This document shows positions 24,267 to 37,146 of a stretch of 64,000 bases of DNA, in pieces (the stretch's first letter is position 1; every line of letters starts with the position of its first letter). Source of the stretch: Allium sativum. Lineage: Eukaryota; Streptophyta; Magnoliopsida; Asparagales; Amaryllidaceae. The notes under the pieces were generated by a model. That model was not told the DNA's origin and searched no databases. It was given only the letters and a program-made list of their open reading frames with translations. Made by a program: the position numbers and the translations under genes. The stretch lies in the NCBI GenBank assembly GCA_030737875.1, contig CM060909.1, positions 30,525,659 to 30,589,658 on the forward strand, read 5' to 3'.

Positions 24267-24920
24267 TGTTAGAGTTTATTAATCTCCTTATTAACACAAA
24301 ACCAATTGGCAATGTGATGGGGAACATCTTAGTTTATGTCTAGGATCTTAATTCAGTATTTCCCGATGTGGGACAACTTTGAAGCACCCTTCAACACACC
24401 CCCTTGCTTCAAAGTTGTTGAGATCGAAGCACTTTCTCTTCGATTTTGTGATGCACTTTCTCATCACCTTCAATTGTTGAAGCACTTTCTCTTCAACTTT
24501 TACTGAAATCCTGAGCTCTGATACCATGTTAGAATTTGTTAATCCCCTTATTATCACAAAACCAATTGGCTAAGTGATGGGGAACATCTTAGTTTATATG
24601 CAGAATCTTAGTTCAGTATTTCCCGATGTGGGACAACTTTGAAGCACCATTCAACACACCCCCTTGCTTCAAAGTTGTTGAGATCGAAGCACTTTCTCTT
24701 TGATTTTGTGATGCACTTTCTCATCACCCTCAATTGTTGAAGCACTTTCTCTTCAACTGTACTGAAATCCTGAGCTCTGATACCGTGTTAGTTTTTTTCA
24801 TTAATCCCCTTATTATCACAAAACCAATTGGCTAAGTGTGATGGGGAACATCTTAGTTTATGTCTAGGATCTTAGTTCAGTATTTCCCGATGTGGGACGA
24901 CTTTGAAGCACCATTCAACA
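24267..24920 (-). mobile_element. TRIM array with three LTRs and two internal regions
   Basis: A terminal-repeat retrotransposon in miniature, minus strand. Three LTRs of about 130 bp (24267-24396, 24528-24656, 24786-24920) alternate with two internal regions (24397-24527, 24657-24785). Each internal region has, on the minus strand, TGGTATCAGAGC directly after an LTR ending in AACA (in the second it is mutated to CGGTATCAGAGC), and a GCAAGGGGGTG polypurine tract directly before the next LTR. The whole array is bounded by perfect 5-bp duplications, TACTA at 24262-24266 and 24921-24925, so it behaves as one insertion. The LTR carries GTCCCACATCGGGAAA. No coding capacity, as expected for TRIMs, which must borrow enzymes. 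Confidence 0.92.
24514..24527 (-). other. Primer-binding site of TRIM (initiator tRNA-Met type)
   Basis: The minus strand reads TGGTATCAGAGCTC abutting LTR 24528-24656, complementary to the 3' end of plant initiator tRNA-Met. A second copy, with one mutation in its first base (CGGTATCAGAGCTC), abuts LTR 24786-24920. Confidence 0.85.
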
Positions 24921-24925
24921 TACTA

Positions 24926-25535
24926 TTATTGTCTAACTGATTAATTCCTCGACATGTACATATCCATCAATACGATGCAATATTGTCCTCTTCCTGTTTG
25001 TTTGTTAGTAGAAATAATTGTAAATATTTTTTTTTTGATTTTTTGCCCATTCCTTTTCTGATGAAAATCAAAAAGATTATCTGCATAACCATGATCATAT
25101 TACTCATCCGACATTTCTATGGTTTATTTTAGTTAACCATCTCAAAAACATGCTATTTGTGTTTGTACCTACTTTAACTAGTTTATTCACATAAAGAAAT
25201 TCACAAACAATCTCGTATGCTAATCAAACCTAATCTGAAGTGGAACATTTCATAACTGCTAAAAGAAAATATTTGCTCTTTATATGAATAAAACTTAAGG
25301 TATCACATTCAAATCCCGGTGAAATCAATAATATGTGCGTTATACACCTTTTAAAATGAAGAATAATTACCTTATTGAAAAAAAAACAATCTAAAAGCAT
25401 TTACGACAAAAATTCACATGTAATTCCCAGTATTCAGTAGTTCATACATATTAAATTAATTATTAGCTGATTAAAATCTTAGACCCATGTAACTATCTTA
25501 AAGGTGGTATAGAATTCGACTAAACTCAGCCATTG
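24926..25535. other. Unassigned AT-rich interval
   Basis: No gene, repeat or terminal structure could be supported in this stretch. Confidence 0.4.
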
Positions 25536-26409
25536 TAAGATTTATTGTCGATATTTAGGCACTTCCTCATTGTTTTTTAACAGTATTATAGTTAGCGATA
25601 TTTTCCGTCAGCACGCGGAATGAGGTATATGGAACATATAACTAGACAAATTTGTATAACCATGATCTAAGGTTACTGAAGGGGAATCTAGGGTCTATCT
25701 TCCTTAGCTAAATCTACCGTTCCTTAAGTACTAGGATCTCCGTTCCGAAGATTAGTTTTTCTTCCCTCAAGGGATGAACATCATGCTCACAGAATAATGG
25801 GGTTCCGAAGTACTCTGAAGAATGGTTTATTTAAATGGGTAAAACTGGAGCATTACATAATCAGTTACCCCTTAGACAATGGGTAAGATGATATACATTG
25901 TAATAAGAAGAAACATGCTAATGCTTCCCGATATTCAGTTGGTAAGGGTTCTGCAGTGCTTATTAACGTAAACGATCCTTTCGCATCGAGCCAGCCCGAA
26001 GGGCCTTGGTTGCGTCAGTGATCAAGCTATAAGACAGCAATCAACCTCTTTTCTGGAGTTAAGTTGCATTAGCCTCATTATGAGAGGGTTGATTCACATT
26101 GCTAACACCCGAGATAAAGGGGGAAGACTTCGTGTTCCCATGAAACCTTCCCTCTTTACAAGGGTTTCGTGATCAACTCCTTCATACGAAAGGTTATTGT
26201 TATCTCCCCGTTCCATCATAAATGACACAATATTATTATCAAATCATGAAATGTTTAAGCCTCGAACTTTTTCATTCATAAATTGTAGATATATCACAAG
26301 AGTTGGGGAAATCACCAATCCGATTTGGAAATTAGGGTTTTCTCCTTAAAGAAGAAGAAACAAGATTGAGATATGAAAAATTCGTCCTCGAAATGAGATC
26401 CCTGAGGTC

Positions 26410-26426
26410 TTATTTATGGAGGATTC
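26410..26426 (-). promoter_or_regulatory. Predicted TATA box of region K
   Basis: The minus strand reads CCTCCATAAATAAGACC. About 40 bases downstream comes CATTTCGAGGACGAATTTTT and then a C/T-rich leader. Plausible, not proven. Confidence 0.4.
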
Positions 26427-27489
26427 GGGGACCCTTTTGTTTTTGGGCTATTGGGCCGACAAGGGCCTTTGTCGGCCGCTTTTTTACTTGGTCGCGGATG
26501 TTTGGCTTTCAACCGCTTTTGTAGTGCTAATTATAGCCTCCCGAGTAAGGGTCCCGATCAATTGGGGCTTCTTTGAGATTGAGATGAGCTTGTCAACGCG
26601 GAGGCTTTTAGATGGCATTTGAACTTCCGATAGTGGCTCCCGGGTGTAGGCACTCGGACGTAAGCTTTCGGATGTAGGCTTCCGGCTTTCTCGTGAATAC
26701 TTAGAGGAGCTTGCCCTCCTGATGTATGTAGATAGCTGCCGGTTCGCAACCACTTTCGGTGTCTGTACTAAGTAGATTAGTATGGATAGCCTGTATTTCC
26801 ACTATGGTTCTAGTTAGCCTTCTGGTGGATCTTTTGGGGTAGTCAGGTCTTCCGGAAGGTAGCTCCCGGTGATGTGTCTGCTGTCTATTAATGTGACCTT
26901 TCGGCATTTATGCATTAGGTTTTTCGTAAGCTGGTTCTGGACGATCCTTATGTACTTCTGGCTTGATACCCTTGATACCTTCGCCTTTTGACATGTCGGT
27001 ATTAAGTAGGTTTATACCGATAGTCCTTCCGGGTTTTAAGAAGCGGAGCTCTTGTATTCCTATTTCTTAGTTCCTAACTTAGGTGACCTTTCGCAATAGA
27101 ACTCCCTGCCGAATAGGCCCTGTCGGGTGGACCCTGGCGGATAAACTCCTTTGGTAACTTGTAGATTTTGAACCTCCTTTCTCTTTGGGAGGTGTCGGTT
27201 TATGGTACTCTTGGATTATTCTTTCCTTCTTTCAGTTCTTTCTATCATTCGGCCTTTTGCTTCCGGAAGATTTTTTTATGCTTGTGTTCCTCTGATACCC
27301 CTTCATTGTCAGCCTATATTAGGGGTTAATTTTGGTAGTAACATTTGCTCCCCTTATGAAGGGGTGTTTTCGACTTTCCAAGTCAAAAACTTTCTTTCTA
27401 GATTCCTTTCCATTCATCTGCGAGTTGCTTCTCAATGTTGGATTGCATCATGAAACCTACAAGGCACTATTTTTGTGCTAACTCTTTCT

Positions 27490-28050
27490 TGACCATTAAA
27501 GATTGAGGGCCAATGATCGATTTCCTTCTTCGATAGTAGCTTCAAACTAACCCTTGGATAACCTAAAGATTAAAGACCAGAAATCCCCTTCCAGTATTTG
27601 TGAAGAACTGTATCAACCCAGACTCAGGTATTAATATAGAAGACCTGAATCAACCCTTGTTCATGCAATTAAAGAATGTAGATCAGAGATTCCCTTCCAT
27701 CATTAATAGAAGTCCCTAACCGATCCTTATTTGGATAATTGAGGATTGGAAACCGGAAATCCTCTTCCGGCATTTGTTAAGAGCCGAATCAACCCAGATT
27801 TAGGTTTTTAAAGATTGAAGATCGGAAACCTCTTCCGGCATTTGTGAAGAGCCGAATCAACCTAGATTCGGGTATTTAAAGAGTGAAGACCGTGGACCCC
27901 TTCCTGCATTTTTGCAGAGTTGAATCAACCCAAATTCGGGTATTTAAAGATTGAAGACTGAAGACCCCCTCTGGAATTTGTGAAGATCCGAATCAACCCA
28001 GATTCGGGTATTTAAAGATTGAAGACCGGGAACCCCTTCCGGCATTATTG
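27490..28050. repeat. 68-bp tandem array
   Basis: Regular copies recur at 27771, 27839, 27907, 27975 and 28042, marked by CATTTGTGAAGAGCCGAATC or a variant and followed by GATTCGGGTATTTAAAGATT. More degenerate copies extend upstream to about 27490. It lies upstream of the predicted minus-strand promoter of region K, a usual place for enhancer-like repeats in LTRs. Confidence 0.8.
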
Positions 28051-28259
28051 TTTTTGGTATCCTTTTGGATTTGATTTGTGAAGCAGAGGTTGTACGTGCT
28101 TCCTGGGCCACTCTTTGGGATTTTGATGTCAAAGCAGAGGATGTATGTGCTTTGTTGGCCACTCTCTGGGCCTATATGTCCAGTGCGCTTGGGTAGCTTA
28201 TCCACAAGCAGGGCCCAAAGACTTACCCAACCTCCCTCTAGGAGGCGCCATGTGGACTG

Positions 28260-28435
28260 CAGATACACAATGGTTATGCCTGGATCCCCTAGAAAGCATC
28301 CGTATCCGTAGGTTTTCGCAGCCCTATGGATTTTACCATCGTAAAACGACCATAGATCGCAGCAGACACAATGGTTACGCCAAGTTCCCCCAGGAAGCAT
28401 CCGTCGCCGTAAGCCTTCGCGTCCTTGCGAATTTC
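28260..28435. repeat. Duplicated about 60-bp block, copies about 105 bp apart
   Basis: ACACAATGGTTATGCCTGGA (28266) and ACACAATGGTTACGCCAAGT (28368) each start a similar stretch that includes GAAAGCATCCGTATCCGTAG / GGAAGCATCCGTCGCCGTAA. Confidence 0.7.
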
Positions 28436-28560
28436 GCTTTGCAGCCGAGTTCAAAGGAAACACTCATGAGTATTACGTCCGGACAACCACAATCAAAGAA
28501 ATATCAACAAGAGTTCCTAGCGAGTAGGACCTCGATTTTCAATGGAAGGTACTTCTTGTG

Positions 28561-30755
28561 TCTTTGGTCCGAAATCATATAATACCATATATAATATTCA
28601 TTTCACTTTGTGTATATAGGTCATATAAAAAATTTCATTTATATAAGATTTCTTAGACCATATTTCAACATATCATTTTTGTACAAATTCCATTATATAC
28701 AAGATATCATTTCATATCAATTACCTTCCAAATCAATAATTTTGAATTTAGTGCATTCTTATATTAAATTTTCATATATATAAGTTTCGAAAACTTTCGT
28801 ATCATGTGTCCAAAAATCGAAGATTCTCGAAATTCCATTTCAATACCAAATTCAGTTTGATTTCTTAATTTATTCAGTATTCGATATCGTTTCAATTTTC
28901 AATTTACAGATCAATTCACCATCAAAAATTCAAATTAAATTTAGATTACATGTCACGAATATCATTATTCAACTAAATTATTACATTCGATCATTTCAGA
29001 GTTAAATTGCTCAGATCGGAAGTATATACTTTTATCTTCAAAATAGTTAAGTTAAATTTAAAATAATTTAAGTAAAATAATAAACATGATAAAAAATAGG
29101 TTCGAATTGAGTAAACAAGTTTTTTTTATATAAAGTAGTTTAAATAGGTTTGAATAGAATAAACATGTTTAAGTACAAAATAGTTTAAATAAACTAAATA
29201 GTCTGTTAGAGAATAGTTGGATAAGATAGCTAAGTTTATATTCAAAGTAGTTTAAATGAAGCAAATAAATTAATTTATAGTTTTGGAAAGAAAAATACTA
29301 ACTTTAAGAGATAATCCATTCTGGATCAATTTATGCGAAATTCCAATGATAATTCAACTTTGATTTCGTAATATGATTTCAATAATCATTTTCGAATTGA
29401 ACATTATTCAAAAAAGATAAACTCTTTCAGAAGCCTTTGAAATAAGCTTATAATTCATACATATAAATTTGTGCAAATAACCTTCTCAAAATATTTCTTG
29501 GTCAAATATTTCTAGCACATTTCATATAAGTTGGATTCAATATATTTCAAAACAATTAAGAAATATATTTCTATCCTTTTTAATTATCCCTTACATTTCA
29601 ATTTTTATACTTCCATTAACATAGTACAAAAACAATACTTCGAAAATTCAAATGTCAATTGTTGTCATAATTCAACGTTCAAATATTTGTTTCAAATACA
29701 AAACTATGTCATTAATCCAACTTTATTTTAGACTTTTTCCAATGCACGGTAAACAAAAGGGTACAAGGACATGAATTCTGTAATAATGAAAGCTCAAACA
29801 TGAATAAAACAAGGGTGGGAAGGTCAAACACAACTACTAAAGCAAGGTGAATGAATCAAAATAAACGATGGAACTATCTATTCTCAAGGCCAAGGGGTAA
29901 ACGATGCAACTATGAAATTTCTTTAATTAATTCACTTTAGTTCATAATTCAAAATATTCACATTTTTCTTTGTAAAATTTAAAGCTCATTTCCTTTTTCT
30001 TCAATTTTATTCAAGTTACCTTCTTTTTAAGTTTTCAATTTAATTCTAACATTCACTTGTCGTCCTAGATTTTTAAAGTTCACAATCTTTTTCTAATGTC
30101 ATCTTTGACTATTTACCTTACAATTTAATTTTAAAGCATTCATTTGTAAATTCTACTTATATTTCACAATAATGTAACTTTATTAAAATTTTGATCATTT
30201 ACCCAAGTTCACATTAATTTTACAAAAGCATTTTCATTAAAATTTATCCAAATCATTTTCGATCATTTATCAAAATAATTAGTCTAAGTATTTCTTGATG
30301 TTTCAATTGGAATCATATAGTCATCCCACTTTCGAAACTCGAAAATAAATACTGGTGATGTCGCGACAATCACCAGAATCATCTCCAAGCGACTAGAGTG
30401 TGATTCCATATTTATCTAGTATAGACAAGACTTTGTATATACGTTAGCTAGGGGTATATTCAAAATATTGCATACTCAATAGTCCAACCTTAACGTCGAA
30501 TAAATACTTAAAATTCTTTTTATAAGAATACACCATCTCCAAATATATAAGACAAAACGGTATATTTCAAAATAATTTATCAATTTCAAAATAAATTTGT
30601 TTCAAAATTTATTAATTTCAAAATACTTCCACTGCGCTACTCTTTCAAAATATTAGTTTCATAACCATTTATATTTCAAATTACGCTTGCTCTAGTGTAA
30701 TTTCTAGCGAATGATTCTTATTAAACTTCATAAGCTAAGCTTTGTGTAAACCAAA
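28561..30755 (-). mobile_element. Non-coding AT-rich internal region next to LTR H
   Basis: About 2.2 kb of AT-rich DNA ending at a primer-binding site that abuts LTR H, so on the minus strand it is the start of an element's internal domain. There is no gag, protease, RT or integrase motif in any frame. This fits a non-autonomous large derivative (LARD-like), or decay. The left limit is set only by the change of composition near 28560. Confidence 0.45.
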
Positions 30756-30767
30756 GCTTTGATACCA
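30756..30767 (-). other. Primer-binding site beside LTR H
   Basis: The minus strand reads TGGTATCAAAGC, two bases after the LTR end (GGTTGTTACA). It differs by one base from the tRNA-Met site TGGTATCAGAGC. Confidence 0.65.
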
Positions 30768-30769
30768 AA

Positions 30770-31886
30770 TGTAACAACCTGCTTTATGACCGCTCCAAGT
30801 CGGTAATTAAACCAACTTGGAACATTCAAAACGACAAATTGTTATTTAACTTATCAAGTTTAAATAGAATAAACACAGAATCACAGATAAAAAATAGCAG
30901 CGGAATAAATTTTTATACATATCAGAGTTTTACATAATTTTTGTACACGGAAGATTCATAAATAAATACATAAATTTTAAAATAAATAAAAGTTTTGCAT
31001 TTCAATCGAGCCGTGTGCTCTCATACGCATCTTCACGTTTCTCTCCAATTTGCGAGCTAAAATCTTTTAATCTGGAACATTTAGGATCTGACCCGAGCGT
31101 TCCATGCAAAAACATAACATACTCAAGTCAGGATTAATCATAGTTCAAGTAAATTAACATCAAATAAATACTGAAATATAATGGTTAATCCTAACAAAAT
31201 TTGAAGTTATTTGACATGTTTTCAAGCCATATGATTTTCAGTCGACTAAGGCGCATGCATTTCTTAGCATTGAAATTTATTACAGTTTTAAATTGTTCCA
31301 TATACGAGTGATTAGCGAATGTTACAAATAATTCATATCATAATTCGATCACAAAATAAGGAATCAAAATAAAGTATACATGTTCTACTTGCATTGGTAT
31401 CACAAGAAAAAAAAATTATTTTAATAGTTCTAAAGTAACCCATAAGATACTCGGGTTATAATTTGTGAATTGCAGGCATATACTGACAAATATATTCTCC
31501 AGTTAACGTATAAGTCATTATATATTAGTTCAAATACATTCAGTTCAACATTTACGTATTAGCCAACATATACAATCCAACATATATCTGAACTTGAAGC
31601 ATATATAGTTATAACTCTATTTTGTAGTTTGTTTCATGCTACTTTTTTTCTTGAAGTGAATTTAGTAAATGATTACCTACCCGAGGAGTAGTGACTATAT
31701 AGTGAGGCGTTCACCTATTATGGTAATATAATCTTCATGCCACTAATTGCAATGCTTTAACGGCCCATTACCTTGCTTTAGTATTAACCCAAAAACAATT
31801 AAAGAATGTTTTAAATTTTATACATCATAAACATTTGTAAACACTATAAAAAAATGTCAAAGCTGTATTGTCTCTCAGTTAGTATT
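30770..31886 (-). mobile_element. LTR H, left segment
   Basis: It starts TGTAACAACCTGC next to a primer-binding site. Read on the minus strand this is the 3' end of an LTR (R-U5 side). It is cut at 31886 by solo LTR C and resumes at 38675. GTATT at 31882-31886 is the target sequence duplicated by C. The joined LTR would be about 2.9 kb. Its first kilobase shares only general style with LTR C. Confidence 0.6.
31882..31886. repeat. Target site duplication GTATT of LTR C, left copy
   Basis: Identical to 38670-38674 immediately after LTR C. Confidence 0.9.
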
Positions 31887-33583
31887 TGTAAGAACCCGTA
31901 ACTTCCCCGGTAAGGAAAGAGCGGATACTTTGACAACAACACACAAAAGAACGCAGACGGAAGAACATTTCATTGCTTATTACAACAATTCCATCAGAAT
32001 ACAAGAATATACAGAGTATAAATAAATATTACACAACAGAAAATTATCAGAGATTACAATACATTACATAGCATCGGAAAATAATACAATACTCAACTAG
32101 AAGTAATACACGGATACAGAGCTTTCCGAGTATCGTTCCAGCTGTAAATCTGGATCCTGTGAATATAAATCTGCAAAACCACAACTACTAGCTGCCCGTG
32201 TCAAAATAAGGGCACCCAGAGTTTAGGTTAAAACAATAAACTCCAGGTCAGTCATGTGACTGGTGTGAGAACTAAAACAGTTATTAATCTTTATTTTAAA
32301 GTTAGGTAAATCAAGGGACCACGCTGTATAACACAGAACGAGTTTCCTCCCAAGAACACCAGTGCATAAAGTAACAGCGCAATGCTAAATAAAGAAAAAT
32401 GAAGCTATTATAAGACCCAGGTCCCATCACACAATGCAACGCAAGCCGGAGGATAGGGTTTTTTACCTTATAATAGCCAAAGAATGCTTGATACGTTTAA
32501 AACAGGTTATTTTGATAGTACTATAAGTGTATAGTGTCAAAAACAATTTCAATCATAAGTATCAATCATAGGCGGCATGAATGCCCCATACCACTAAGTC
32601 TCCATATATAGATTTACAACTAAAACCGCAAAGTGTCGTATTGGAAATTGGATTTCCATCTATGAACCGAGGCAAGGGATCGTCCTTACCGGCTTCGAGA
32701 CTATCTAGCCCGAGCCTCAGGGTCAGAGCGCATCGACCCTTGGAGCGACAGGGCCGGTCCACCGATGTGGATTAAACTTAAATCCTGAACACTGCGTTTC
32801 CCCGCCCTTTGGGGCGTAAATGAGCCAACGAATGACTCCATCGGCTTCACATAGTCACCGATATATCCGAGGCGCCTCGCAACAACAACAACCACATAAG
32901 TCAAACTCTTCAGGGCTTGTAAAACCACTTACGCCACTTCTAACTAGAAAGAAACGCATGTCCTCCCTGAGGTCCTCTCCCATTTCTGGTTCACAACCGG
33001 GGTGTGAGGCTCGCGAATCCACGCTACACAAAGCTATGCCACACAGGCCGTGCTTTGATCATCAACCACAAGACTTTGCTTTTCAACAGAAGCCTTGATC
33101 ATTTGCCACTTAGGCATGCCACACAGGCAATTCACTCCATGCGTTTGATATCTATCAATATATAACCTCTGAGCTCGTGCGTCTCAGAGAAGGGCGTTAA
33201 GCCAGAGAATAAATTCTCCGCCGCCAAACAGATATATATTTAATAGAAATCAAGAACACAGAATAAAATCCAATGTCAGACACACAGTCCATTTACAAGT
33301 TCGTTATGGGTCTGAACGAAATCGGAGGCACCTATTACCCCGCATATCCATCGATCTCCATGTACGTCTGGACGATCACTAACTAATTCCCTCCTCTTGG
33401 GTGTACGGCCCAATCAAGATCATCAGTAATCACCCGAACGACGTGAAGACCTCCGGTCTTCAACCACCATCTTCATCTTCGACTCATCGTCGAATAAGTT
33501 ATTCAGAATGGGATAAACCCGGTCTTTCTGAATAACTCGCGTATATAATAAACAAGTGTTACACAAACACAACATACGCCTCA

Positions 33584-34235
33584 TTCCAATTCATCAGTCG
33601 CTAACCGTAAATCAGTAAGAGAACAATTCCCCAAATATTAACCCCGAAGGCCGAAATCAACATCAGATCAATACACAGGAAACCATTCTTCTTAACTAAC
33701 CTACATTTAGTTTCTAAATTTCACATTCTTAGGGAAAGGTTCCCATTAATTTTATCAAAGATAAATTCTTTAAATTTATTCTTTAATCTCCCTTTGAATA
33801 TCAAATCAAACTAGTCGGGATTAGCGAACCACACCGAAGTAATCATTTATTTTATTTCCCAATCCCAACCTATTCATCCCATGAAGTAAAACCGGTAATA
33901 CTTCATATCTAACACCACGGTGTTATCGGTAAATTCAATTACCATTTCACGTTCAAATCTAATTAAAGATTTAACTATCGCCTGGAGCAAAACTGGTGAT
34001 ACTCCATTCTCGATCTTTTCAATCTAATTAAAGATTCATTAAAACTCCACTTAGTTTTAATCTTTATCTGGGTTAAAGAATCAGTGTCATTTAAAACACG
34101 GTCCATGATAAACCCCAAAATCACATCACATTTCAATCAGCCCCTAGCCATAAATTAGCAGGTGAGAAATTCCCTAAGTATTAACCCCGAAGGCCGAAAC
34201 CAACATCAGATCAATACCCAAGAAACCATTTAACA
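33584..34235. repeat. Internal duplication in LTR C (offset about 540 bp)
   Basis: TATTAACCCCGAAGGCCGAA with its flanks, then CAACATCAGATCAATAC and a TTAACTAACCT-like stretch, occurs near 33640 and again near 34180. The same core occurs once in LTR G at about 61900 (TACCAACCCCGAAGACCGGA). Confidence 0.75.
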
Positions 34236-35289
34236 TAACTAATCTCCAGTTAGTTTCTGATTTTCTTAACTCCGTTGGGTCTAAGAACAGTATTATTGAA
34301 GATACCGTTCACGACAACCCAAAATCACATTCCATTAATTATTGAGTTAAAGAACAAGTGTTATTTAAAACACCGTTCATGGTAAACCCAAAAATCAATT
34401 CAAATTCAATCCCAATTAAATACCATTTAGTTGGTACACTTCATTAAATCTAAATAAAAAGATTTAATCATTTTCTCAACTGGGTTTAAGAACAGTTTTA
34501 ATGAAGACACCATTCACGACAAACCCAAATCCCATTTGATATTAAATACAAGGCTCTGAATAGAAAATATACCGTCTTATATTCAATATCAAATTCTACG
34601 ATCAACAAATATCGTATTGGAAATAACGATATTAATATATCTTTCAAATTCCCATAACAATATCTGTATCATCACGAAATCCAACATCGAAATGTTCCGA
34701 AGATGATTTCGATTCAAATCCATTCCAATTCAATTACTGGAAATTCTGGTTAATTTCAAAACCATTTCAATCCAATTTATTTATTTAAAAATAAATAGAA
34801 TTATAATTCTAGCTCAAAACTAGTTCATTTCGATAAAAATCTATTTTTATCTTTTCAAATATGGAATTTTTCATCCCAATTCTTCACAAATCATTTCTTA
34901 TGATTTTACACAAATTATTACTATTTTTAATAATTTTATCAAGGCCCGTACAATCGATTTCCATCAATGGCCATCGAACTGCACTTACAGCGACCTTCTC
35001 CAAATTTGATTTGGACATGATTCCAAATACAACCATTAGATTTCAAATTTCCAATATTCGTTAGAAAGCTCTTTTCGATACGAACCCAACGGTTCTGGTT
35101 TTAGGAGAATCCGACGGTCGGATCTCCCGTAATATCCATTCGAAGTCAATGGTCGAAATTCGCGAACTGCCACGGCACGGCGCGTTCTATTCAGGCCATT
35201 ATATATAATATATATATATATATTAAATATATTTCGTCGATTTACTTTCAAAACGTATTTTATAAATCGTTTTAAATTCGTTTTCAAAA

Positions 35290-35760
35290 CTATTTCAACT
35301 TCTATTTCAAATTCAAATCAAAATTGAAACTTTCCAATATAAAATTGTTTTAAATTCATTTCAAATTGATTTCAATTCAATTTCAATTCGATTTAAATTC
35401 GATTCAATTCAATTTCAATTCGATTTGAATTCCTATTCAATTCAATTTCAATTCGATTTGAATTCGTTTTCTATTCAATTATAATTCGATTTAAATTCGA
35501 TTCAGTTCAATTTCAATTCGATTTGAATTCCTATTCACTTCAATTTCAATTCGATTTGAATTCGTTTTCTATTCAATTTTAATTCGATTTGAATTCCTAT
35601 TCAATTCAATTTCAATTCGATTTGAATTCCTATTCAATTCAATTTCAATTCGATTTGAATTCGTTTTCTATCCAATATTAATTCGATTCGAATTCATTTT
35701 ATTTTCAATTCAATTCGAATTCTAATTCGTTCCAATTCAATTTCAATTCGTTTTTCATTT
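35290..35760. repeat. CAATTTCAATTCGATTTGAA-rich tract in LTR C
   Basis: Iterated units with TATTCAATTCAATTTCAATT and GATTTGAATTCCT, spacing roughly 60 bases in the most regular part. It is the reverse-complement equivalent of the 14340-14960 tract of LTR D. Confidence 0.75.
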
Positions 35761-36639
35761 CTAGATATTCGATTTTGAAATCACTTTTCAATATTCATTA
35801 TAAAAACGAATACAATCGATATAAAAATCGTTTGCGTCAAAATAGCGCATATCTAATCAACACGACTTTATATATTTCTATTTCGAATATTCTATTCAAA
35901 TATTTCTCCTCAAATATTTTATTCAAGTATTTCTCTTCAAATATTTTATTTCAAAACTGGAATGAGGCCCAATCAATTACCATAGATTTTATTTCTATGG
36001 ATTTCCATACAACGCAGGTATATATCAACAATGACAAATAATCAACCATCATCCAAAGTGCATTCTACACTATATAAGCATCAAATATAAATATTTAATG
36101 CTCATAACAGTATGTCCATCAGTCGATCGACATACAACTAATTATTGGGATTAGTGTATGTCATATATCATCCCAATACCCGTGTGAGGTTTCAAACAAT
36201 CAAACACAGATTTTATTCGTGCAGTTGGGCGATGTGTAAAATTTATCGTCCCAATCAATATCAGTCAAATGTGTGTATATAAACAAATCGTCCGATTTGT
36301 TTATATTTATTTCATTTTAAATACACGTTAAAATTCTATTTTCAACTATAAAATATTTTTAACTATATAAATAATTTATTTCATTTCACATCATATCAAA
36401 CAATCAACTACACATCAAAATCAAACAAACAAGCATACAAGCCATCTATGGTCTGTGGACGACGGGTGTCGGGTGCTACTAAACACCGTCTGCATCATAG
36501 TATATATTTTAACTAGAAATTTAAATTAAAAGTGAGAAGTTCTCACCGACTAGCTAATCCAAACGCCACGACTCTTCATATGTAGGAAATCTTCGTCATG
36601 CTCGCCTTTTGTCAATTTCATTGTCCGTAGCCACTACAT

Positions 36640-37060
36640 ATATAAAAATCACATTTTTATATTGTTGCCATGTATATAAAAATCACATTTTCACAACGCT
36701 ACTATGTAGATAAAAATTCTATTTTTACAACGATGTTCATATAATAAAGATTATATTTTTATCACGCTACTCTCTATATAAAAATTATATTTTATATCGC
36801 TCTTCTTCCAATAAAGATTATATTTTTATAACGCTCCTTGCTATATAAAAATTATATTTTTATATCTACTTTTAATATAAAGATCGAATTTTTACATCAT
36901 CGCTATAAAAATCTCATTTTTATTTCAACATATATATAATAAAAAATCAGATTTTTACTTCGCTACATATATAAAAATCAAATTTTTATGATCTATATAA
37001 TATAGAAATCGTATTTTTTAATATCCCCTTCTTTGTAAAAATCACATTTTTAATTTCAAA
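36640..37060. repeat. Array of AAAAATCACATTTTT hairpin units in LTR C
   Basis: About ten copies of the palindromic unit seen at 590-935 in LTR A, with more variation in the central bases (CAC, TCT, TAT, CGA). Confidence 0.8.
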
Positions 37061-37146
37061 AAAATCTCGTCTTTATATTTTCAAAAATCTTGAAAATAAA
37101 ACAATGCTAATTCATCTTTAAAAATCATGCTAATTCGTTTTTAACT

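Larger units (their letters stand above)
25536..28560 (-). mobile_element. Relic LTR-like region K with tandem-repeat upstream part
   Basis: Composition changes here to about even GC. On the minus strand a TATA box (CCTCCATAAATAAGACC, 26410-26426) is followed by a leader with AAAACCCTAATTTCC. The side upstream of the promoter contains the 68-bp array (27490-28050) and a duplicated block (28260-28435). This resembles a U3 with iterated control elements followed by R-U5, i.e. an old LTR on the minus strand of a family unlike A-G. No primer site, polypurine tract or target duplication was found, and both ends are approximate. An alternative is a non-LTR promoter region of unknown origin. Confidence 0.4.

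Noticed and set aside
26325..26345. TTAGGGTTT as an interstitial telomere repeat
   Set aside because: Only one unit; it fits a transcript leader (AAAACCCTAA) downstream of a TATA box.
32562..33098. Overlapping plus and minus frames of 60-90 residues in LTR C
   Set aside because: Open by chance in a GC-richer part of the LTR; no motif, and the matching parts of D and E are not open in the same frame.
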